DNA of 64,000 bases from Streptomyces sp. NBC_00539 (lineage in GTDB: Bacteria; Actinomycetota; Actinomycetes; Streptomycetales; Streptomycetaceae): positions 6,839,501 to 6,903,500 of the forward strand of contig NZ_CP107811.1 in assembly GCF_036346105.1 (NCBI RefSeq). Reading direction: 5' to 3'. The position numbers were made by a program, and so were the translations under genes. The notes under the pieces are model-generated. The model saw nothing but the letters and a program-made list of their open reading frames with translations, searched no databases and was not told the DNA's origin. Positions 10,337 through 18,449 of this stretch are shown here, one piece after another. Each line of letters begins with the position of its first letter. Within the stretch, counting starts at the first letter, position 1.

Positions 10337-10800
10337 TCAACCGCAAGCTCGACGGCGGCCTGCCCAGCCGGCAACGCAGGCCGGATCCTATGGCGAGGCC
10401 TGCCGCAGCCCACGGACGGCAGCAGGCGGTGGTCCCGTGTCGGATGCGCCCTCCCCCCGGACGGAAAGCGCGAGCCGCCTCCCCAAGGGCGGTGCGGGCG
10501 AAACCCAGGACGCTGAGGTGGCTGCCCCCGAGTACGGTCACACGTGCAGCACGCACGACTCCCGGTTTCGGCAGTTCCCCGCAGGCCGTGGATCCGTGTC
10601 CGGCGACCACCTCGTGGTGCAGATCGGTGCGCACGCGGGCAGAGCATTCGGGGGCACCGCGTGGCTGGCTTGACCCTTCGGGCCGGGAGCCGCAGAGTCG
10701 GGACACGGCGCCATGCCGGTACCAATACCCCCGTCCTCAGACATACCCGTGCACAATACCCGCCGGGAATCCCGGGCGGGTCCGACCTCCGGGAGTGGTC
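10337..10800. other. Gene-free stretch
   Basis: About 460 bases between two plus-strand membrane-protein genes. No recognisable gene, repeat or terminator was found by eye; it probably contains the promoter of the following gene. Confidence 0.35.
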
Positions 10801-11451
10801 GTGTCGATGGTCGTCGACCTGCTGGTGATCGGCACGGCCATCAACCTCGGACCGCTTCACAACAGTGCCTTCATCCTGCTGCTCGCCTCACGCCGCGGTG
10901 TCCGCAAGGGCCTGGTCTTCCTGCTGTCCTGGCTGGCCAATCTGGTCGTGGTGGTGGCCTGCGTCGTGCTGCTGACGGGCGGGACGCCGCCCGAGCATCA
11001 CAGTGGCTCGTCCACTGCCGCCGTCGCCGCCAAACTGGCGATCGGCGCCGGTCTCGTGCTGTTCGGTGGCTACCGGTTCCGGCAGCCTCCCCGCCCGTAC
11101 CGGCCGCCGAGCTGGACGGCCCGCGTCGACAACGCCTCACTCGGTACCGCCGCCGCACTCGCCTGGCTGCTCCAGCCCTGGGCGCTGGTGGGAGTTGGTG
11201 CCGCCACGGTCGTCGACGCCGACCTCTCCTCCCTCTCCGACTGGCTTGCCCTGAGCGGCTACTGCCTGCTGGCCACCCTCAGCCTTCTTGTCATGGAGCT
11301 GTACACCGTGTGGGCGCCGGGTGCCGCCCAGGCCCGGCTGAACGCTCTGCGGACTTGGCTCGAGCACCACCAGGACCAGCTGATCGTCACCCTCTCGCTG
11401 CTGGCCGGACTGTGGCTGATGGGCAGCAGCATCTACGCACTCGTTGCCTGA
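10801..11451 (+). CDS. GAP-family membrane protein
   Basis: 216 residues starting at the GTG at 10801 (GGGAG about 8 bases upstream); an ATG two codons later is an alternative. About six membrane helices are visible, beginning [20 protein letters not shown] and ending [17 protein letters not shown]. The conserved opening ([15 protein letters not shown]) and overall size resemble the GAP/Sap family, represented in mycobacteria by a sulfolipid-addressing protein. It likely sits in the cytoplasmic membrane and assists export of a lipid or similar molecule. Family call is moderate, role inferred. Confidence 0.7.
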   Translation: MSMVVDLLVIGTAINLGPLHNSAFILLLASRRGVRKGLVFLLSWLANLVVVVACVVLLTGGTPPEHHSGSSTAAVAAKLAIGAGLVLFGGYRFRQPPRPYRPPSWTARVDNASLGTAAALAWLLQPWALVGVGAATVVDADLSSLSDWLALSGYCLLATLSLLVMELYTVWAPGAAQARLNALRTWLEHHQDQLIVTLSLLAGLWLMGSSIYALVA

Positions 11452-12166
11452 GGCCCGCCCCGGCTGCGCGAAGCCTCCGCGTGCGGCCAGGGCCAGCTCG
11501 CCTTTCCGGGCGCAGTCCGGAAACGCTCGAACCGGGGGCCGGGCGGACCAGGGCCCCACCGTGTGGCTGCAGGCACCGGACGCGCTGCTGTCGGTTCGAA
11601 GAACTGAAGGGCGTTGTCCACCGCCTCCGTGCGGGTGCGTCACCGGCCTGTCCGGCGGTGAGTCCGGCGCTGCCGTCTGCCAGGGGTCCATGCGCGGGCT
11701 GCGGCAGGATCTGGACGGCTGCGGCCTGTTGTTCCTGGACGGCCCTCCCGGGGTAACGGCCCCTCTCGCCCGGTACCCGGCGGTGCCGCTGCTTGCCGGC
11801 GCTCTTATCCCGGGCTCGGGTCGTGGTCCCGGACGACTACGACCGTGACGAAGGGCAGGCTCTCGTGGCCCGCTGGATGTGCAGCACCCCGACTGGAGCC
11901 TTGAGGGCCTCGTGCACCGTAAGGGAACGGCCGGGCTGTACCTGCCGGACATGGAACCGGTCTGAGTGCCACACCCGCCCTTTCCGCGCCCGCGGGCGCC
12001 ACTGCTGCGCCAACCTGGCAACGTGCGTGCGGACGTGTATTCGTGAACAGCGGTCGAACGGCCGGGGCCGACGTACGGTCGAGTAACGGACCGAGCCGTG
12101 TGGCCGGCCCCGTACACCCTGGCGCGAGCCTCGGCCGGCGCCTCGACGTTATGACCGGAGCAGCCC
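11452..12166. other. Gene-free stretch
   Basis: About 715 bases without a supported gene. Short coding-like phrases occur (for example [20 protein letters not shown] near 11818-11878) but with no start, stop or known family. Nothing else is visible. Confidence 0.35.
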
Positions 12167-12772
12167 ATGCTTCTCTACGCCCAAATCCCAGCACGGCGGA
12201 ACCGCCAGATCCTCGCGGACCTGCTGGCCGTGGTCGTCATCGCCTGCGCGGTGTGGTTCGCGTTGGCAGTCCAGGACGCGATCATGCTTCTGGCCGAGCC
12301 GGGACGAAAGGTGGAAAGCGCCGGCGAGGGCTTCGCCGGCGCTCTCCACGACGCGGGCCAAAGTGCCTCGGACGTGCCGCTGGTCGGCGGCCTCCTGAGG
12401 AAGCCTTTCCAGTCCGCGGCCGATGCCGGCACCGGGCTTGCCGACGCCGGGCAGTCCCTGCAAGACGCCGTCAGCCAGTTGGCTTTCCTGGTCGCGGTGG
12501 TTCTGATCGTCGTCCCCGTGGCCTTCGTACTCCTGGTGTGGGTTCCCCTACGCGTGCGCTGGATCCGTCGCTGCGCCACCTTCCGAAGCCTTTACAGCGG
12601 ACCCCACGGCGCCGACCTCCTTGCACTGCGCGCTCTCACCGGACCGCCCGGTGACCTCCGTACGATCCCCGCCCCGCCGGGCGGCCTCGCGGACGCCTGG
12701 CGCCGCGGTGACCAGCAGGTCGTCGCCGCTTTGTCCGAGATCGCACTCAGGCGGGCGGGCTTACGGCCCTGA
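12167..12772 (+). CDS. Conserved two-helix membrane protein
   Basis: 201 residues. Two strong membrane segments at about residues 18-45 (LADLLAVVVIACAVWFALAV) and 104-128 (LAFLVAVVLIVVPVAFVLLV) bracket a predicted extracytoplasmic domain rich in Gly, Ala and Ser. A C-terminal cytoplasmic region of about 70 residues begins RVRWIRRCATFRSL. I recognise the general type as a widespread Streptomyces membrane protein of unknown function but know no named domain. The ATG at 12167 follows a GGAGC site. Confidence 0.75.
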   Translation: MLLYAQIPARRNRQILADLLAVVVIACAVWFALAVQDAIMLLAEPGRKVESAGEGFAGALHDAGQSASDVPLVGGLLRKPFQSAADAGTGLADAGQSLQDAVSQLAFLVAVVLIVVPVAFVLLVWVPLRVRWIRRCATFRSLYSGPHGADLLALRALTGPPGDLRTIPAPPGGLADAWRRGDQQVVAALSEIALRRAGLRP

Positions 12773-13661
12773 CAAGCGCAACAGTGGCCAGTACCCCTCC
12801 GTCACCCGCCCGCCCAGTTCGGGCCGCGGTCGACGGCGGCGGAGCGGGCCACGGTGGCTCGGGCACGTACCAGTACGCCTGGCCATTCTCTGAGGTGAGC
12901 GCCCGGTACCTGCGTGGGTTCACAGACCGGGGGAACCATGATGTCCGGCACCTACCCCCGCGATGCCGAGCTCGGCGGCGTTGTCCGTGTCGCCGGTGGG
13001 GGCGGCTTGGAGCGCGAGGGCGCCTTGCCCAGCCGTACGCCCACCGGCGCCTGGACGTCAGCCTCGTCCACCGCGACCTCGACAAGCCCGTCGAACGCTG
13101 ACCCCCCTCCGCCCCTGCGCTGCCTCTCTGGGGTCTGCGCGGCTGTCGGTAGCACCCGCACCCAGGGGGCGAAGCGCTGATCTGGTCTGCCTCCTCCCGC
13201 CAGTACCGCAGGACCGTTCCCTGCACGATGTCGAGCCGCTCGGCGGCGATGAGGCAGGAAACGGGCTCCGCGAATACGCAGACGGGCGGGGCGGACCCGC
13301 CATGTCTCCCCTTCTTCCTCACGAGTGATTCTTCGGTGTCCATGTGGCGCGACGCGTTCGCGCGCACCGCCCGAGCCAGGTGAGGGCAGTGTCCCCGCAC
13401 GCAGGGCGCGGTGGAGGGTGTTGAAGCAGGCGGCCTGGACCGCTGGGTCGCCCGCAGCCGAAGCGACGCCCGAGATGTCAGCCCGGGTGTGCCCGACGCC
13501 CTTCCACTCCGCCCCTGGTCCCCTGGTCCCCGGTTCGAGACTGGATGCACCACAGGGGGGTGATCATGCCGGCTCCGGGTATGCGCAGTGCGGAAGAGGA
13601 GTGCCGGGCTGGGGGAGCACTCCTGAACTGGAACCTGACCCCCGCGAAACGGGAGGACACC
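12773..13661. other. Gene-free stretch
   Basis: Nearly 900 bases with no gene I can defend. On the minus strand near 13170-13343 one frame reads coherently (VFAEPVSCLIAAERLDIVQG) and might be a small DNA-binding fragment, but it runs on into low-quality text. The right end carries the GGGAGG ribosome site of the next gene at 13651-13656. Confidence 0.35.
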
Positions 13662-13817
13662 ATGATCGTCCTCGGTGTCATTCTTCTCATCGTCGGCTTC
13701 CTGACGAGTATCAGCATTCTGTGGACGATCGGCATCGTCCTCGTCGTCATCGGACTCGTGCTCTGGATCCTGGGCGCCGTCGGGCACGCCGTCGGCGGCC
13801 GTAAGCACTACTACTGA
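13662..13817 (+). CDS. DUF6131 small membrane protein
   Basis: 51 residues. The ATG at 13662 is preceded by GGGAGG at 13651-13656, which decides the start over an upstream in-frame ATG at 13545. The protein is two hydrophobic helices (MIVLGVILLIVGFLTSISIL and IVLVVIGLVLWILGAVGHAV) with a basic, tyrosine-ending tail GGRKHYY. Size, composition and tail match the actinobacterial family DUF6131, often stress- or sporulation-associated in annotation but of unknown function. Confidence 0.82.
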   Translation: MIVLGVILLIVGFLTSISILWTIGIVLVVIGLVLWILGAVGHAVGGRKHYY

Positions 13818-14238
13818 TGTCCGCGCGAACGCGAACCCGCCGCCATCAGTGCCACCGCCGCCCACGGGGGAGGGTCCTGGGCGACGAGGGCGGTGAGCAG
13901 GGCGGCTCGCAAGAGCAGCGGCAGCGCCCCCGCGCATAGCGGCCACGGCACCGGCGCCGCCACAGGTGAAAGACGTATGGGGTGACGACGCTGCCCGCCC
14001 CCAGGGCGCTCCCGTCGGTGAGCGCAGCCGTCGCGTACGCGGCTACGCTCACCGACTCGATCCCGTTGCGTCCGCCGGTCCAGACGGCACTGGCGGCCGC
14101 GCATCCATGTCAGGCCGGTCCGAGTACGAGCCGGCCGTAGCGGACCCCGGCGCGGGCGGTGTCGGCCGGTGTGGCGCGGCGACGTCCCGTAAGGCGTGCG
14201 GCCCGGCGGCACGAAGCCCCGGGAGTCAGCCATTGACT
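13818..14238. other. Gene-free stretch
   Basis: About 420 bases between the DUF6131 gene and the repeat block. No gene, hairpin or IS end was recognised. Confidence 0.35.
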
Positions 14239-14401
14239 TGTCTCAGCGAATCTGGGGCGCGTCTGAGCAAAGGTGGGTCTCCGAAGGTTCGTCTCAGTGA
14301 AGATGGGCCACCGCCCTATCCGTCTCATCGAAGAGGGGCCGAACTGCTCCGTCTCCGTGATGGTGGGCCGGCCTCGGATCAGAGATCGGCGAAGACGGGG
14401 A
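14239..14401 (+). repeat. Degenerate direct repeats, ~30-bp period
   Basis: Five to six diverged copies of a 19-21 bp unit close to CGTCTCAGTGAAGATGGGCC. Copies begin near 14239, 14260, 14290, 14321 and 14350, with a weak sixth near 14384; spacing is 21, 30, 31 and 29 bases. Each copy has the order GTCTC/A, GCGAA-like, then GGGG. The block ends about 50 bases before a coupled two-gene unit. It is not CRISPR: units are too degenerate and spacers are only 8-11 bases. It may be an operator array, decayed transposon ends, or a recombination site. Confidence 0.6.
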
Positions 14402-14455
14402 TGCTCGGCCTAATCGGGAGGCGGTATCGGCGACGGATGGGGGACACTTCGCCAG

Positions 14456-15121
14456 GTGATCGTGATGCAGCCCGTCCTGGAGATGAACACCCCCGATGGC
14501 TTCGCCCTCTGGCCTGTGGCCGAGACCGAACGGTTCGGCTTCCTGTCGCTCAGCGGTGGGCTTTCACCCGCCGAGATCGGGACGGCGCTCATGCGCATCG
14601 CCGCCTGCAATGACGTGGACCCCGCAGACGATGGCGACCTTCCACCTCGGCCGGCCGAGCCTCTCAGCGGCTTCCTCCACGGGCTGCTGAACCTCGACAA
14701 CCTCTACGCGGCGGGCGGCCTGCGCATCACGGACATCTCCACGAGCATTACCTTCTCGCCGGGCTGCTGTGACGGACTGGAGGACTGGCGCGACTGGTAC
14801 CAGGTCCTCGACGGCAGCGGCATCATCGGGTACGGCCACGATCCGCTGCCGTCGCTGGCCGAGCGTATCGGGGATACGATCCGCCTCACCGTCGACACTG
14901 CCCGGGACGACAGCCCAGCGATCGAGCTGTCGGTCACCGAGCTCCGCCGTCTGCTCGCCGGCGCCGAGCGCGACCTGACCGAGTTTCTCGCGGCGGCAAC
15001 GGACTGGGTTACCGAGCACCTACCTGACCACTCCGTTCCTCTGACCGCTGCCCTTGCCCGCGTTCTCGCTCTTCCCGCGCCGGGCATAGCGCCAGCCCCG
15101 CTTGGTGCGGAACGGACGTGA
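14456..15121 (+). CDS. Hypothetical protein, first gene of a coupled pair
   Basis: 221 residues from the GTG at 14456, or 218 from the ATG at 14465. It is soluble and acidic, with no signal peptide. Visible features are a central DWRDWYQVLDGSG stretch, a region ending LSVTELRRLLAGAERDLTEF that looks helical, and a proline-rich tail. I do not recognise a family. Its stop overlaps the GTG start of the next gene (GTGA), so the two are made together. The genes may be immunity- or effector-like, but that is only a guess from their size and acidity. Confidence 0.65.
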   Translation: MIVMQPVLEMNTPDGFALWPVAETERFGFLSLSGGLSPAEIGTALMRIAACNDVDPADDGDLPPRPAEPLSGFLHGLLNLDNLYAAGGLRITDISTSITFSPGCCDGLEDWRDWYQVLDGSGIIGYGHDPLPSLAERIGDTIRLTVDTARDDSPAIELSVTELRRLLAGAERDLTEFLAAATDWVTEHLPDHSVPLTAALARVLALPAPGIAPAPLGAERT

Positions 15122-15591
15122 CTACCGGCATGCGTATGTCCTGGACTCTCGACGGACATGGCTGGGCCACCTGCATAGTTGCAGATCAACAGGCCAAGGT
15201 TGAGCTCACCGCGTCCCCTATCACCAACGCCCCGGAGGAGTTCCTGACTGCCGTGGCCCGGCTCGTCTCAGGCGGGACGGGCACCCGGGCGCAGTTCGAA
15301 GCTGAGCCCACCGCCTTTCGGTGGATCTTCCACCGTCAAGGCAACGACGTCTGGATCCGCCTCCTGGAATTGGGCCGCGGCAGCGACCACGACAGCAAGG
15401 GCGCCGAGATCTGGTCGAGCCAGTTTCACGTCGAGGCATTAGCCCGAGCCGTAATCCGCTGCTTCGACGAGGTGGCTGAGACCTACGACGAAAGCGGCTA
15501 CAGGGGCAAATGGGGTGAGCATTTCCCTCGAAGCGAACTCGAAGCCCTCAGACGTCTCTGGAACGCACATCGACACGAAGACGACACATAG
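15118..15591 (+). CDS. Hypothetical protein, second gene of a coupled pair
   Basis: 157 residues starting with a GTG that overlaps the preceding stop by four bases. The first half is beta-rich (MSWTLDGHGWATCIVADQQA, FRWIFHRQGNDVWIRLLEL); the second half is helical (VEALARAVIRCFDEVAETYD) and ends FPRSELEALRRLW. No signal peptide, metal site or known domain was seen. The alternating beta-then-helix layout is common among small actinobacterial immunity-like proteins, but I cannot name the family. Confidence 0.68.
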   Translation: MTTGMRMSWTLDGHGWATCIVADQQAKVELTASPITNAPEEFLTAVARLVSGGTGTRAQFEAEPTAFRWIFHRQGNDVWIRLLELGRGSDHDSKGAEIWSSQFHVEALARAVIRCFDEVAETYDESGYRGKWGEHFPRSELEALRRLWNAHRHEDDT

Positions 15592-15678
15592 CCCACGGTC
15601 GCCCGCTGCTCATGAAGAGTGCGGCGCAGCCACGCGTGGGGCACGAACGGCCTGACCGCGGTGTCGAGTGCATGGTGG

Positions 15679-16608
15679 TCATGTGGTGCGGCACAGAGCG
15701 TGGTCGATGAGGTTGCGCAGTGCGTCTTCCTGACGGGCAGCGGTCTGCGGGTCCGCGGAGCGGCTGTGCGCGGAGACGGTGACAGTACGTCGGCCGTCTG
15801 TGGTTGTCGCGGTCCGGATGACATATCCGAAGCCGCTTCCTCCATGCCCGAGGTAACCGTCGCCGCAGGACAGGGGGGTGAAGAACAGTCCCAGGCCGTC
15901 CCGGGTGCCTGCCGGGTGGCCGCTGTCCTGCGGCACCGCGACTGTGGGCCGCATGGCAGCGAACTCGGCGGGCCTCAGCAGCCGTCCGTTGGCCAGGGCG
16001 GTGAAGAAGCGGTTGAGGTCGCGGGCCGTGCCGGTCATCGAGCCGTCGGCCCCACTGTCGAAGGGACGGTAGGGGATCGTGGTGTCGACCATCGGGCCGT
16101 CCAGGGCGAACTGCTGGTAATTGGCCGCGTGCGGATGCGGGAGGAAGGGCTTTGTGCCCGGGGTGTCGGTGTGCTGCAGGCGCAGGGGGCGCAGGATGCG
16201 GTCGTGGACCTGCTGTTCCCACGTGCGGCCGGTGATCTTCTCGATGATCATTCCGGCAAGTACGTAGTTCGTGTTGGAGTACGCCCAGCGAGTGCCGGCT
16301 GGGAAGTCAGGCCCATGGCGCAGGGCCAGGGCTACCAGCTCTTCGGGCTGGTAGGCACGCCACCGATTGGCGAAGTACGTCTGGGCACTGGGGCCGGGGA
16401 AGACGTCGTAGATGTAGTCGGACAGGCCGCTGGTGTGCTGCAGCAGGTCGCGGACGGTGATCGTCCGGCCGTCGTTTCCGGTTCCGGACACGACCCCGGG
16501 CAACAGTTGCTCCACGGGGCGTGACGCGGCCGAAGCCGCAACCGAGGACAGAGACGGCACGGCCAGCGCAAGCACCGCAGCTGATAACCACACACTACGA
16601 AAGATCAC
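15679..16608 (-). CDS. Serine hydrolase (beta-lactamase-like), nucleophile segment deleted
   Basis: 309 residues with a signal peptide (residues 1-29, ending AASAAS). The body matches DD-peptidase/beta-lactamase-like serine hydrolases: LLQHTSGLSDY, WAYSNTNY (Tyr110-Ser-Asn, the second catalytic motif) and GHGGSGFGY near residue 255. The segment that should carry the SxxK nucleophile is absent: signal peptide joins directly to VEQLLPG, the part following SxxK by about 30 residues in the intact paralogue at 30155-31321. About 85 residues are missing in frame. The protein can be secreted but should be inactive, so it is a pseudoenzyme or a dying gene. Confidence 0.85.
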   Translation of the reverse strand: MIFRSVWLSAAVLALAVPSLSSVAASAASRPVEQLLPGVVSGTGNDGRTITVRDLLQHTSGLSDYIYDVFPGPSAQTYFANRWRAYQPEELVALALRHGPDFPAGTRWAYSNTNYVLAGMIIEKITGRTWEQQVHDRILRPLRLQHTDTPGTKPFLPHPHAANYQQFALDGPMVDTTIPYRPFDSGADGSMTGTARDLNRFFTALANGRLLRPAEFAAMRPTVAVPQDSGHPAGTRDGLGLFFTPLSCGDGYLGHGGSGFGYVIRTATTTDGRRTVTVSAHSRSADPQTAARQEDALRNLIDHALCRTT

Positions 16609-16769
16609 GACCTGAGGCTAGGAACAGGAGGGGCCACCAGCCATCCGGGATTCGCCCCTTGTGAACGGGGGGCAGCCGGATGGACAAGCGCACCAGGCAT
16701 CCGGCATCACCACCGAGCTTCCACATCTGATCAAGCCCTCTGAACAGCGGAAAGACCGCTGGACCTGAC

Positions 16770-17030
16770 TCAGCCGCGTTGGTTCAGCGCTCTGGTCAGA
16801 TCCGGGTTGGCCTCCCTCGCGGCATCGAGATCGGATCGGGCCTCCTCCAAGGCGCAAGTCAGTTCGACGTTGTGCTGCTCCAGCCTCGTGATCTTCCGCT
16901 GGAGCTCGTCGATGTCCGCCGGGCTCCCAGCCCCGACTCCTGCCATGCCTGAGCACCCAACGCCCGCGGCAGCCGCTTCTCCAACTGCTGAAAGCGGGCC
17001 GCCGAGGTGATCCCCGCCTCGCCCCGTAAC
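16770..17030 (-). pseudogene. DUF6262-like coiled-coil relic
   Basis: The minus strand ends with a strong coiled coil (DIDELQRKITRLEQHNVEL, LTCALEEARSDLDAAREAN, then LTRALNQRG and TGA at 16770). Upstream text in a second frame (FQQLEKRLPRALGAQAW) looks like the same protein after a frameshift near 16925. DUF6262 proteins, which accompany site-specific integrases of transposons, have this build. N-terminus and integrase partners are missing. Family call is moderate. Confidence 0.5.
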
Positions 17031-17045
17031 AGTTCGGGTCTCACA

Positions 17046-17325
17046 TTTGAGCAGAAGTTCGACGGGTACCGGGCGTTGGTGTCCACTCCGTTGGCCCCAA
17101 GTGGGCGGGTGCTGCTCCAGACCCGCCGCGGCTCCCTGGTCCAGAGAGTGTTCCCGGACCTCGTCGCGGCCGCCGAGCAGCTGTCCGTCGGCTTGGTCCT
17201 GGACGGCGAGGTGATCGCCTGGGACGTGGGGGCCGACGCCCTGTCGTTCGGGGGGTTGCAGCGCCGGGCTGCCGTCCGCGCTGGCGGCGCCTCCGCGCTG
17301 GCCGCGTCACTGCCCGTCCGGGGGC
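17046..17325 (+). pseudogene. ATP-dependent DNA ligase fragment
   Basis: About 90 residues beginning FEQKFDGYRAL. The KxDGxR nucleotidyl-transferase motif, with its AMP-accepting lysine, is present, followed by GRVLLQTRRGSL, LVLDGEVIAWD and FGGLQRRA, all in the right order for a bacterial ATP-dependent (LigD/LigC-like) ligase. The frame then degenerates near 17325 and the remaining two-thirds of the enzyme, including the OB fold, is absent. The N-terminus is also missing. It is a dead internal fragment. Confidence 0.7.
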
Positions 17326-17455
17326 AAGCGCGAGGGGGTGGCCTCTATCCAGGAGGCTCCGCCGCCGTGATCATGCCAGCCGTCGGGAGGTCATTTCAGT
17401 TGCCGACACCGTTCCCCACGACGATCTTGGGCTACGAGCAATCAAGGGGGACATC

Positions 17456-17810
17456 GTGGGACTGATGCTTTTCCCAGGCGACGACGACGTGGCGAGCCCG
17501 GACGTCTCCTGGTCCTACACCGGCTTCAGCCTGTTCAGGAAGTGGTTGGCCCAGGCCGAAGGGATCACCTTCGCCGAGATGGAGGGCTTTGGCGGAGAGC
17601 GCCCGTGGTGCAGCGTGTTCACCACGTTGGCGCCGCTGCTCAACCATCCAGACGACGATGGCCCCGACCTCGCGCCGCTCAATGTGCGGCCATGTTGCCC
17701 CGGCTGGAAGTGATTCTCGCCCAACGTCAGCCTGACGACAGCGACCCCGTGCTTCGACGGCGCATCGATGACGTCAGGCAGTTGATCACCGTCCTTAGAG
17801 GTCGCTTCTT
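17456..17810 (+). pseudogene. Hypothetical protein, frameshifted and cut by an IS
   Basis: Starts with GTG at 17456 (GLMLFPGDDDVASPDVSWSY) and reads coherently to HPDDDGPDLAPLN. Near 17680 the frame changes, after which QCAAMLPRLEVILAQR and DPVLRRRIDDVRQLITVL continue the same protein. The C-terminal 30 or so residues expected of this Streptomyces hypothetical family are replaced by the left end of an IS5-type element at about 17800. Function is unknown. Confidence 0.6.
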
Positions 17811-17837
17811 ATGGCGTGATCGTTCGTTGAGCCGTGG

Positions 17838-18204
17838 ATGACGGATGTGGTTGAGCGGTTGGTGCCGGAGGAGTTGTGGGTGCTGTTCCGGCGGGTGGTG
17901 CCACCCACTGAGGTGATACGCCCGCAGGGCGGCGGCCGAAGCCGGGCGGGGTGACCGTGAGGCCCTGGCCGCGATCATCTTCGTGGCGACGTCGGGCTGC
18001 ACCTGGCGGCAGTTGCCGCCGGTGTTTGGGCCGGCCTGGCAGGCGGTCTACCGACGATTCGCCCAGTGGAGCCGGGACCGGGTCTGGGCCCGGCTCTACC
18101 GTGTGATCCTCGACGAACTCGGTGCCCGGGGTGCGCTGGACTGGTCGCGGTGTGCGATCGACTCCGTCAGCCTGCGGGCGGCAAAAGGGGGCTCACTGGG
18201 CAGG
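17838..18204 (+). pseudogene. IS5-family transposase, truncated
   Basis: ATG at 17838 opens a transposase start (VVERLVPEELWVLFRRVVPP). A stop near 17950 is bypassed by a one-base shift, after which REALAAIIFVATSGCTWRQL, GPAWQAVYRRFAQWSRD and SRCAIDSVSLRAAKGGSL follow. These are N-terminal domain and first DDE-Asp (AIDSV) of IS5-family enzymes. Everything after KGGSL, including two of three catalytic acids, is missing. The element's left end lies near 17800, inside the preceding gene. Confidence 0.8.
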
Positions 18205-18449
18205 TGCCAGGACAGCAAGCCAACGGAACAGAGCACACACATCCCCGCTCAGCGGCCATGTGTCAGACGAGTCCTCATGGGCGCGCAACCCCGTGCCCGT
18301 GCGGGATCGCCGCGGGGCCGGCGCCGGGTGAGGATCTCAACAGAACCCGGGACAGGCCCAGGCCCTGACGACAGGTCCGGCACCGGCCTCACATGCCCAA
18401 GATCATCCACCGCCCCTTATGGCGCATCCGGCTGGATGACCTCAACGGG

